A stretch of DNA of 6,725 nt from Ramlibacter sp. (GTDB lineage Bacteria; Pseudomonadota; Gammaproteobacteria; Burkholderiales; Burkholderiaceae_C), in contig JAJAZH010000452.1 in the NCBI GenBank assembly GCA_026785815.1, forward strand, positions 1-6,725, in the 5' to 3' direction. The notes beneath the pieces were generated by a model. It had not been told where the DNA came from and did not search any database. It was given only the letters and a program-made list of their open reading frames with translations. The first letter of the stretch is position 1; each line of letters begins with the position of its first letter. A program made the translations under genes and the position numbers. This document shows, in pieces, positions 1-4,989 of the stretch.

Positions 1-2405
1 CGATCCCCGCGATCGCGGCGTGTTTCGCCCCGATCGCCCTGGTCGCCGCGCGGGCCCCGCTCCTGACGCTGGGACGGATCGCCCTCCGTCACTGCCTGAG
101 TGGGCATGCCGGGGGTGCCGCTGTCCGCCGCTTCCATCGGCGGGCGGTTTTCGCCGTCACGGCGAGGACCCCGACCTTCGCCGCGCTCACCACGCTCACC
201 ACGGCCATCACGGCCTTCCCGCGGCTCGCGCGGTTCACGCACTTCGCGCGGCTCGCGTGGCTCTCTTGGCTCACGGACGTCACGGCCCTCACCGCGCTCG
301 CCACGCGGCTCCCGGTGCGCTTCTTCGCGACCACGTCCTTCGTTGCCACGCGGCTGGCCTTCCACGCCTTCAGCTGCACGCACCGGCTCGCGGCCGTCGC
401 CACGTTCCTGCCGTTCGCCGCGACCGCGTTGTTCGCCATCGCGTCCGCCGCGACGCCCACCGCGACCATCGCCACGCCCCTCACCTCGGCCCTCACCCCG
501 GCCTTCACCCCGGCGCGCGCCGTCCCGGCCCTCACGCCGTGGCTCGCCGTCGCGACCGCCCCGGCCTTCGCGTTTTTCTTCTTTCTTCGGCTCCACCACC
601 GCAGGCACGGCGACCGGCGCCGGCACCGCTGCGGGCGCACCGAACAAGCCCTTGATCCAGGCGACAAAGCCGGTTTCGGCCGGCACTGGCGCACGCGCAG
701 GCGCTGGCGGCTGCACGGCCGCCTTGGCAACCGGCGCGATTGGCTGGACCGGCTCGATCGCCTTGGCCACCGGTTGTGGACGCGGCACCGGGACCGGAGC
801 CGGCGCGTCAGGCAGCACGCCCTTGATGATCGGCTCCTGCTTGTTCTGGCGCTCTTGCGAGCGGCGGGTCACCAGCGTCGGGTCCTCGATTTCCTCGGCC
901 ATGTGGTAGCTGGCCTGCACGTTGTCCAGGCGCGGATCGTCGTGCTTGAGCCGCTCGAGCCGGTAGTTCGGCGTCTCCAGCGTCTTGTTGGGCACCATCA
1001 GCACATTGATACGCTGCTTGAACTCGATCTTGGCGATCTCGGCGCGCTTCTCGTTCAGCAGGAACGACGCCACTTCGACCGGAACCTGGCACAGCACCGA
1101 GGCCGTGCTGTCCTTCATCGATTCTTCCTGGATGATCCGCAGGATCTGCAGCGCCGAGCTTTCCGTATCGCGGATGTGGCCGTGGCCGCCGCAACGCGGG
1201 CAGGGGATCGAAGCGCCTTCGGACAGCGCGGGACGCAGCCGCTGGCGGCTCATCTCCATCAGGCCGAACTTGCTGATGGTGCCGAACTGGACCCGGGCCC
1301 GGTCCTGGCGCAGGGCGTCGCGCAGTCGGTTTTCCACTTCACGGCGGTTTTTCGACTCTTCCATGTCGATGAAGTCGATCACGATCAGGCCGCCCAGGTC
1401 GCGCAACCGCATCTGGCGCGCCACTTCGTCGGCGGCTTCCAGGTTGGTGCGGGTGGCGGTTTCCTCGATGTCGCCGCCCTTGATGGCGCGTGCAGAGTTG
1501 ACGTCGATCGAGACCAGCGCTTCGGTGTGGTCGATCACCACCACTCCGCCGGACGGCAGCTTCACTTCACGTGCATAGGCCGATTCGATCTGGTGCTCGA
1601 TCTGGAAGCGGGAAAACAGCGGCGCATCGTCGCGGTAGCGCTTCACCCGGGCCGCGTGCTCTGGCATCACGTGAGCCATGAACTGCTGGGCCTGGTCGTA
1701 CACATCGTCGGTGTCGATCAGGATGTCGCCGATGTCGTGGTTGAAGTAGTCGCGGATCGCGCGGATCACCAGCGACGATTCCTGGTAGATCAGGAAGGCG
1801 CCCTTGCCGCCCTTGGAGGCGCCATCGATGGCGTTCCACAGCTTGAGCAGGTAGTTGAGGTCCCACTGCAGCTCCGGCGCGCTGCGGCCGATGCCGGCGG
1901 TACGGGCGATGATCGACATCCCATTGGGATACTCAAGCTGGTCCATCGCCTCCTTGAGGTCGGCCCGGTCGTCGCCTTCGATCCGGCGCGAGACGCCGCC
2001 GCCACGCGGGTTGTTGGGCATCAGCACGACATAGCGGCCGGCCAGCGAAACGAAGGTGGTCAGCGCCGCGCCCTTGTTGCCGCGCTCTTCCTTCTCGACC
2101 TGGACCAGCAGTTCCTGGCCTTCGCGGATGGCGTCGCTGATCCGCGCCTGGGAAGCCGAAACCCCCGCGGCGAAGTAGCTCTTGGAAATTTCCTTGAACG
2201 GCAGGAAGCCGTGGCGGTCTTCGCCGTAGTCGACGAAACAAGCTTCGAGCGAAGGCTCCACGCGGGTCACGACCGCCTTGTAGATATTGCCTTTGCGCTG
2301 TTCGCGCCCCTCAATCTCGATTTCGTAGTCGAGGAGTTTTTGTCCGTCGACGATGGCCAGCCGGCGTTCTTCGGCCTGCGTGGCATTGATCAGCATCCGC
2401 TTCAT
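1..2405 (-). CDS. rne: Ribonuclease E (RNase E), C-terminus cut by the window edge
   Basis: This is the endoribonuclease that starts mRNA decay, processes rRNA and tRNA precursors and scaffolds the degradosome. Reading from ATG 2405, 801 codons are open to the left edge without a stop. The start begins MKRMLINATQ, as in known RNase E proteins, and has a good ribosome binding site. An S1 RNA-binding domain spans about residues 38-125. R168-T169 sit in the ARTAGIGRSA segment that forms the 5'-monophosphate pocket. The Mg-binding catalytic aspartates are D301 (SIDVNSAR) and D344 (IDFIDM), matching E. coli D303 and D346. The zinc-link CPRCGGHG has C402 and C405. After about residue 500 comes a Pro/Ala-rich linker, an amphipathic GFVAWIKGLFG segment (579-589), and an Arg/Gly/Glu-rich disordered tail from about 606. 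The catalytic half is complete with all key residues. RNase G is excluded by the long tail. The remaining tail and any degradosome-partner motifs lie outside the window. Confidence 0.97.
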   Translation of the reverse strand, partial: MKRMLINATQAEERRLAIVDGQKLLDYEIEIEGREQRKGNIYKAVVTRVEPSLEACFVDYGEDRHGFLPFKEISKSYFAAGVSASQARISDAIREGQELLVQVEKEERGNKGAALTTFVSLAGRYVVLMPNNPRGGGVSRRIEGDDRADLKEAMDQLEYPNGMSIIARTAGIGRSAPELQWDLNYLLKLWNAIDGASKGGKGAFLIYQESSLVIRAIRDYFNHDIGDILIDTDDVYDQAQQFMAHVMPEHAARVKRYRDDAPLFSRFQIEHQIESAYAREVKLPSGGVVVIDHTEALVSIDVNSARAIKGGDIEETATRTNLEAADEVARQMRLRDLGGLIVIDFIDMEESKNRREVENRLRDALRQDRARVQFGTISKFGLMEMSRQRLRPALSEGASIPCPRCGGHGHIRDTESSALQILRIIQEESMKDSTASVLCQVPVEVASFLLNEKRAEIAKIEFKQRINVLMVPNKTLETPNYRLERLKHDDPRLDNVQASYHMAEEIEDPTLVTRRSQERQNKQEPIIKGVLPDAPAPVPVPRPQPVAKAIEPVQPIAPVAKAAVQPPAPARAPVPAETGFVAWIKGLFGAPAAVPAPVAVPAVVEPKKEEKREGRGGRDGEPRREGRDGARRGEGRGEGRGEGRGDGRGGRRGGRDGEQRGRGERQERGDGREPVRAAEGVEGQPRGNEGRGREEAHREPRGERGEGRDVREPREPREPREVREPREPREGRDGRGERGERGEGRGPRRDGENRPPMEAADSGTPGMPTQAVTEGDPSQRQERGPRGDQGDRGETRRDRGD
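181..277 (-). repeat. Short tandem repeats coding RGE and REP units in the RNase E tail
   Basis: Two runs of 9-bp-periodic DNA lie inside rne. At 184-201 the plus strand shows CGCTCACCA twice, coding Gly-Glu-Arg units. At 213-277 degenerate 9-bp units encode REPREPREP, then V, then REPREPRE. The repeats keep the rne frame because the unit is a multiple of three. They are part of the intrinsically disordered, RNA-binding-type tail. Such DNA can gain or lose units by slippage without a frameshift. Confidence 0.75.
441..515 (-). repeat. 12-bp tandem repeat coding RGEG units in the RNase E tail
   Basis: Three adjacent 12-bp units occur at 479-490, 491-502 and 503-514 (plus strand CCTCACCTCGGC, CCTCACCCCGGC, CTTCACCCCGGC). 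They differ by single bases and encode successive Arg-Gly-Glu-Gly blocks of RNase E. The pattern continues in degraded form to about 441 as RGDGRGGRRGG. RGG-like repeats usually bind RNA and may help RNase E assemble on transcripts; that role is inference. Confidence 0.75.
639..671 (-). other. Probable membrane-targeting amphipathic helix of RNase E
   Basis: Residues 579-589 of RNase E read GFVAWIKGLFG, an island of aromatic and aliphatic residues with a central lysine, between a Pro/Ala-rich linker and the charged disordered tail. E. coli RNase E carries an amphipathic membrane-binding helix (segment A, with LLSRFFGALKALF) at the equivalent place after the catalytic domain. The position and composition support a short membrane-binding helix that tethers the enzyme to the inner membrane. 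That role is inferred by analogy; the two sequences are not closely alike. Confidence 0.6.
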
Positions 2406-2409
2406 GGCG

Positions 2410-2417
2410 TCACCTTC
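2410..2417 (-). promoter_or_regulatory. Ribosome binding site of rne
   Basis: On the minus strand GAAGGTGA ends 4 bases before ATG 2405, giving the AAGG core a normal spacing of about 7 bases. It fixes the rne start. It is also where leader structure would act to control translation. Confidence 0.75.
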
Positions 2418-2442
2418 TTCTCTAACAGGTTGGGACCGGCGC

Positions 2443-2459
2443 GGATTGCTTCGCAATCC
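2443..2459 (-). promoter_or_regulatory. Hairpin just upstream of the rne ribosome binding site
   Basis: GGATTGC and GCAATCC form a perfect 7-bp stem. In the rne sense strand the loop is GAA, giving a GCGAAGC core, a sequence known to form very stable mini-hairpins in DNA. It lies about 25 bases upstream of the Shine-Dalgarno sequence, so it could influence ribosome loading or act as a block to decay. There is no U-run after it on either strand, which argues against a terminator. Confidence 0.5.
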
Positions 2460-2481
2460 AGATCCGGCCGCAACGGCTCAC

Positions 2482-2496
2482 ACCCCGCTTGGGGGT
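2482..2496 (-). promoter_or_regulatory. Short ACCCC/GGGGT hairpin in the rne leader
   Basis: ACCCC at 2482-2486 pairs with GGGGT at 2492-2496 around a 5-base loop. It is one of the weaker stems of the leader and could arise by chance in GC-rich DNA. Confidence 0.3.
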
Positions 2497-2610
2497 CAAC
2501 GATGCCTGGCAGACGCCTTGAAACGGATGGAATTGCCGGAGCGAACGCAGACGGCCGAGCAACTAGCTCAGCAGGCGTGGCAAGGGCGGGTGGACTGGGG
2601 CGAAGAACGG

Positions 2611-2627
2611 GCCGCCGGGGCGGCGGC
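2611..2627 (-). promoter_or_regulatory. GC-only hairpin in the rne leader
   Basis: GCCGCC at 2611-2616 pairs with GGCGGC at 2622-2627 around a 5-base loop. It directly adjoins the AT-looped hairpin at 2635-2653 and may stack with it. All-GC stems are common by chance at this base composition, so the support is moderate. Confidence 0.35.
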
Positions 2628-2634
2628 GCTGGGG

Positions 2635-2677
2635 CGCTACAAAATTCGTAGCGTGTCGTGCCCGCGATTTGCGGGCA
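2635..2677 (-). promoter_or_regulatory. Pair of adjacent hairpins with AU-rich loops in the rne leader
   Basis: Two stems lie 5 bases apart. In the rne sense strand the first is TGCCCGC-AAATC-GCGGGCA (2659-2677, 7 bp). The second is CGCTAC-GAATTTT-GTAGCG (2635-2653, 6 bp). The loops are A/T-rich although the surrounding DNA is strongly GC-rich. RNase E prefers AU-rich single-stranded sites next to structure, so this pair is the best candidate for a self-recognition element analogous to hp2/hp3 of E. coli. The stems are visible directly; the function is inferred. Confidence 0.45.
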
Positions 2678-2690
2678 AGCGGCGAATCCA

Positions 2691-2707
2691 TGCCTTCGGC
2701 GAAGGCA
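2691..2707 (-). promoter_or_regulatory. 7-bp hairpin with 3-base loop in the rne leader
   Basis: TGCCTTC at 2691-2697 pairs perfectly with GAAGGCA at 2701-2707 across the triloop. It starts 14 bases from the hairpin at 2659-2677, so positions 2635-2707 carry three stems in a row. Confidence 0.45.
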
Positions 2708-2764
2708 GAGAGCCACCGCCAGCAGGCCAGGAAAATCGCCATCAACACAGGGTTCTCGCTTGAT

Positions 2765-2788
2765 CCGCCGTCAGCTCGAAGCTGGCGG
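2765..2788 (-). promoter_or_regulatory. Bulged hairpin in the rne leader
   Basis: CAGCT at 2772-2776 and AGCTG at 2780-2784 form the upper stem around CGA. CCGC at 2765-2768 and GCGG at 2785-2788 form the lower stem, with a 3-base bulge on one side. Confidence 0.4.
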
Positions 2789-2845
2789 CTTGTATTCCGA
2801 ATCGGTGTTTCAAAGTGTCGGCAGCTCCGGCACCGGGACGGCCAC

Positions 2846-2865
2846 CGCAGGCATCCAGGCCTGCG
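2846..2865 (-). promoter_or_regulatory. 7-bp hairpin in the 5' part of the rne leader
   Basis: CGCAGGC at 2846-2852 and GCCTGCG at 2859-2865 pair perfectly around a 6-base loop. No U-tract follows in either direction, so it is not an intrinsic terminator. Confidence 0.4.
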
Positions 2866-2948
2866 ATCAGCGCGCCTCCAGTGACGGTGGCATCGACCTT
2901 CCAGCGCAGCCGGTGGCAGTGTGTGGACTAAACTCCAGACGAATCAAC

Positions 2949-2970
2949 CACTTACAGCGTTACGCTAGTG
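2949..2970 (-). promoter_or_regulatory. Dyad at the predicted rne mRNA 5' end, covering the rluC GTG
   Basis: CACT (2949-2952) pairs with AGTG (2967-2970) and AGCG (2956-2959) with CGCT (2963-2966), leaving a TTA loop and a 3-base bulge. The right arm coincides with the predicted rne transcription start, so the rne mRNA would begin in a base-paired end. It also includes the proposed rluC start codon. It could be an RNA structure or a regulator's operator; the sequence cannot separate these. Confidence 0.35.
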
Positions 2971-3969
2971 AAACACATTATAGGGGGCAACGGACCGGCG
3001 GCAAATGCGCAGGTCACGTGGCTGGAAGTGGACGATGAATCGGCGGGCCAGCGGCTGGACAATTTCCTGATCCGGCACCTCAAAGGCGTGCCCAAGACCC
3101 ACGTCTACCGGATCATCCGCAGCGGCGAGGTGCGGGTGAACAAGGGCCGGGCGGCTGCCGACACGCGGGTCGCAGCGGGTGACCGGATCCGGCTGCCGCC
3201 GGTCCGTGTGGCCGCGAAAACCGCCGACCCGCTGGCCCCGCCGGTCCCGGCGCGCGAGTTTCCGATCCTGATGGAAGACGAGTCCCTGATCGCCGTCGAC
3301 AAGCCGTCCGGCGTCGCGGTGCACGGCGGCAGCGGCGTCAGCTTCGGTGTTATCGAGCAGTTGCGGCAGGCGCGGGTCGGCGCCAGGTTCCTGGAACTGG
3401 TGCACCGGCTCGACCGCGAAACCTCCGGCATCCTGCTGGTGGCCAAGAAGCGCTCGGCACTGACGCGGCTGCAGGACCAGTTCCGCGAGCGCGAGACCGG
3501 CAAGACCTATCTGGCGCTGGTGAGCGGTGTCTGGCCGGCCAGTCGCAAGGTGATCGACGTTCCGCTACACAAGTACCTCCAGGCCGATGGCGAGCGGCGG
3601 GTCAAGGTGGTGGCGAGGGACGATCCGGACGGCATGCGATCGATCACCCTGGTCAAGGTGGTGCAACGCGTTTCCATTGGCGACAGCCGTTTCAGCCTGC
3701 TTGAAGTCACCATCAAGACCGGCCGGACCCACCAGATCCGCGTCCATCTCGCATCCGAAGGGCATCCGATCGCGGCGGATGACAAGTACGGGGACTTCGA
3801 TCTCAACAAGGCGTTGCACAAGCACGGCCTCAAGCGCATGTTCCTGCACGCCTGGCGTTTACAGTTCAATCATCCTGTCAGCGGCGAACGGATCGAACTG
3901 CTCTCGCCGCTGCCCACCGAACTGAAGAAATTCGCCGACCATGTCCCCACCGCGCCCCCGCCGCTTTGA
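2968..3969 (+). CDS. rluC: 23S rRNA pseudouridine synthase RluC
   Basis: The enzyme isomerises uridines of 23S rRNA to pseudouridine; E. coli RluC modifies U955, U2504 and U2580. An S4 RNA-binding domain covers about residues 28-75 (AGQRLDNFL, VYRIIRSGEVRVN). The catalytic RsuA/RluA domain follows. DKPSGVAVHGGSG is at 111-123, HRLDRETSG at 146-154 with catalytic D149, and TGRTHQIRVH at 251-260. Length is 333 residues against 319 in E. coli. GTG 2968 is the only usual start between the in-frame stop at 2929 and GTG 3028. Starting at 3028 would remove the first conserved strand (VTWLEV), so 2968 is preferred. No clear Shine-Dalgarno precedes it, and residues 1-15 look unconserved. It is the first gene of the plus-strand cluster. 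RluD is less likely because PPVRV and the VHGGSGVSFGVIE stretch match RluC best. Confidence 0.93.
   Translation: MKHIIGGNGPAANAQVTWLEVDDESAGQRLDNFLIRHLKGVPKTHVYRIIRSGEVRVNKGRAAADTRVAAGDRIRLPPVRVAAKTADPLAPPVPAREFPILMEDESLIAVDKPSGVAVHGGSGVSFGVIEQLRQARVGARFLELVHRLDRETSGILLVAKKRSALTRLQDQFRERETGKTYLALVSGVWPASRKVIDVPLHKYLQADGERRVKVVARDDPDGMRSITLVKVVQRVSIGDSRFSLLEVTIKTGRTHQIRVHLASEGHPIAADDKYGDFDLNKALHKHGLKRMFLHAWRLQFNHPVSGERIELLSPLPTELKKFADHVPTAPPPL
2977..3004 (-). promoter_or_regulatory. Predicted sigma-70 promoter of rne
   Basis: On the minus strand a perfect -10 box TATAAT (2982 to 2977) follows a -35-like TTGCCG (3004 to 2999, four of six matches) with a 16-bp spacer. The predicted start is near 2970. 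TATAAT stands out in DNA this GC-rich. The promoter points at rne and lies within the first codons of the proposed rluC reading frame, so the two divergent units would overlap. Confidence 0.65.
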
Positions 3970-4609
3970 CCTGATTGCCTTCGACTGGGACGGGACGCTG
4001 TTCGACTCGACCCAGATCATCGTGCGCTGCATCCAGCGCGCCGTCGCCGACGTTGGCGGCGTCGTCCCGTCCGACCAGGCTGCGTCTTATGTCATCGGGA
4101 TGGGCTTGATGCAGGCGCTGGCGCATGCCGCGCCCGACGTCCCGGAGTCGAAGTACCCGGAGCTCGGTACCCGCTACCGGCACCATTACCAGTCGCACCA
4201 GAATGACCTGGCTCTTTTTGACGGCGTGCTGCCCATGCTCGACGACCTGAAGGCACGCCAGCACTGGCTGGCCGTTGCGACCGGCAAGTCCCGCCGGGGC
4301 CTCGACGAGGTCCTGCAGACGGTGCAATTGCGCCGGCTGTTCGACGGCTCCAGGACCGCGGACGAGACCGCCGGCAAGCCGGATCCCCGCATGCTGCGCG
4401 AACTGATGGCGCAGATGGGGGTGAGCCGGGAGCGGACCCTGATGGTCGGCGATACCACTCACGACCTGCAAATGGCTGTCAACGCCGGCTGCGCCAGCGT
4501 GGCTGTGAGCTATGGCGCGCATCAGCCAGACGCTTTCGACGCGCTCGAACCGCTGTTCGTTGCGCACTCCGTCGCGCAGCTGCGCGCGTGGTTGCTGGAG
4601 CACGCGTGA
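3941..4609 (+). CDS. HAD-superfamily hydrolase, phosphoglycolate phosphatase (Gph)-like
   Basis: A cytoplasmic HAD subfamily IA phosphatase of 222 residues. Motif I is FDWDGTLFDS with nucleophile D15 and acid/base D17. Motif II is VATGKS with T114. Motif III is K146 in GKPDP. Motif IV is VGDTTHDL with D171 and D175. The stretch between motif I and about residue 90 is the size of a helical C1 cap, which sets substrate choice. All catalytic residues are present, so it should be active on a small phosphate ester. Phosphoglycolate is a guess from family resemblance, and phosphonate or sugar phosphates are equally possible. ATG 3941 lies 29 bp inside rluC in another frame, which suggests translational coupling. 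Motif I sits close to the N-terminus, as expected, so the start is convincing. Confidence 0.92.
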   Translation: MSPPRPRRFDLIAFDWDGTLFDSTQIIVRCIQRAVADVGGVVPSDQAASYVIGMGLMQALAHAAPDVPESKYPELGTRYRHHYQSHQNDLALFDGVLPMLDDLKARQHWLAVATGKSRRGLDEVLQTVQLRRLFDGSRTADETAGKPDPRMLRELMAQMGVSRERTLMVGDTTHDLQMAVNAGCASVAVSYGAHQPDAFDALEPLFVAHSVAQLRAWLLEHA

Positions 4610-4622
4610 CGGCGCAGCGGCT

Positions 4623-4988
4623 GTGACTTCGCAGCTTCCACTTTGCATTTCGTCGGAGCTGGCGGATGGCGGCCGGGCCGTCCCGTTCGACGTGATTTTT
4701 GGCGGACAGACCTGTCGCGCTTTCGCGATCCGGTTCGAAGGCCGGGCCCATGCGTACCTGAACCGCTGCGCCCACATTCCGATGGAAATGGATTGGCAAC
4801 CCGACCGCTTTTTCGACGCCAGCGGACGCTGGCTGCTGTGCTCGACCCACGGCGCGGTGTACCGGCCCGATTCCGGTGAATGCGCGGGAGGCCCGTGTCG
4901 CGGCGGTCTGATCCGGATCGACCTCACCGAGCGCGATGGCGTAGTGCACTGGCATACTGCCTATAACCTTCAACCTCCCGAGCTCTGA
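4623..4988 (+). CDS. Small Rieske [2Fe-2S] protein
   Basis: A 121-residue protein with one Rieske centre. C49-x-H51 (NRCAHIP) and C73-x2-H76 (LLCSTHGAVY) supply the two Cys and two His ligands. The gap between the pairs is 21 residues, a few longer than in typical Rieske ferredoxins. The Pro/Gly loop appears as ECAGGPCRGG (87-96), with two extra cysteines C87 and C92. There is no signal peptide or membrane segment, so it should be a soluble cytoplasmic electron carrier or redox sensor. It is not a bc1 subunit, and no oxygenase is nearby. The frame is open back to 4512, but that part overlaps the phosphatase gene. GTG 4623, 13 bp after the phosphatase stop, gives a N-terminus (VTSQLPLCISSELADGG) that fits a compact Rieske domain. 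The Shine-Dalgarno is weak. The specific partner is unknown. Confidence 0.88.
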   Translation: MTSQLPLCISSELADGGRAVPFDVIFGGQTCRAFAIRFEGRAHAYLNRCAHIPMEMDWQPDRFFDASGRWLLCSTHGAVYRPDSGECAGGPCRGGLIRIDLTERDGVVHWHTAYNLQPPEL

Positions 4989-4989
4989 A

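Larger units (their letters stand above)
2406..2970 (-). promoter_or_regulatory. Long structured 5' leader of rne (562-bp gene-free region)
   Basis: No credible gene lies between rne and rluC. If transcription starts near 2970, the rne leader is about 565 nt. It contains a series of perfect or nearly perfect inverted repeats: 2949-2970, 2846-2865 (7-bp stem), 2765-2788 (bulged), 2691-2707 (7 bp), 2659-2677 (7 bp), 2635-2653 (6 bp), 2611-2627 (6 bp), 2482-2496 (5 bp) and 2443-2459 (7 bp). In E. coli a 361-nt rne leader with hairpins hp2 and hp3 lets RNase E cleave its own mRNA and limit its synthesis. A similar role here is inferred from gene identity, leader length and structure. I see no sequence match to the enterobacterial element. 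rluC's own promoter must also lie in or near this region, but I could not pick it out. Confidence 0.55.

Noticed and set aside
181..515. CRISPR-like or satellite array
   Set aside because: The 9- and 12-bp units are in-frame codon repeats of the RNase E tail, without spacers.
89..730. Overlapping open frames on both strands across the RNase E tail
   Set aside because: Their Arg/Ser/Pro-rich translations are by-products of the repetitive GC-rich tail. Only the minus frame continuous with the RNase E catalytic domain makes sense.
315..2651. A 778-codon open frame on the plus strand, antisense to rne
   Set aside because: It mirrors the GC-rich rne coding strand, is rich in His/Arg/Leu low-complexity sequence, shows no domain, and covers the unmistakable RNase E catalytic core on the other strand.
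2611..2677. Intrinsic terminator or REP-type repeat family between rne and rluC
   Set aside because: The stems lack a following T-run on either strand and do not share a common sequence, so they fit neither a terminator nor a dispersed palindromic repeat family.
2929..2934. TAAACT as a -10 box for a plus-strand rluC promoter
   Set aside because: Four of six matches but no acceptable -35 at 16-18 bp, so it was not called.
2353..3038. Small open frames on both strands in the rne-rluC gap
   Set aside because: No recognisable domain, no convincing ribosome binding site, overlaps with rne or rluC, and composition of random GC-rich DNA. Hairpins and a promoter explain the region better.
4512..4622. 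An upstream extension of the Rieske frame starting inside the phosphatase gene
   Set aside because: The 37 extra residues overlap the phosphatase C-terminus in another frame and are Arg/Ser-rich with no domain. GTG 4623 gives the expected compact domain.
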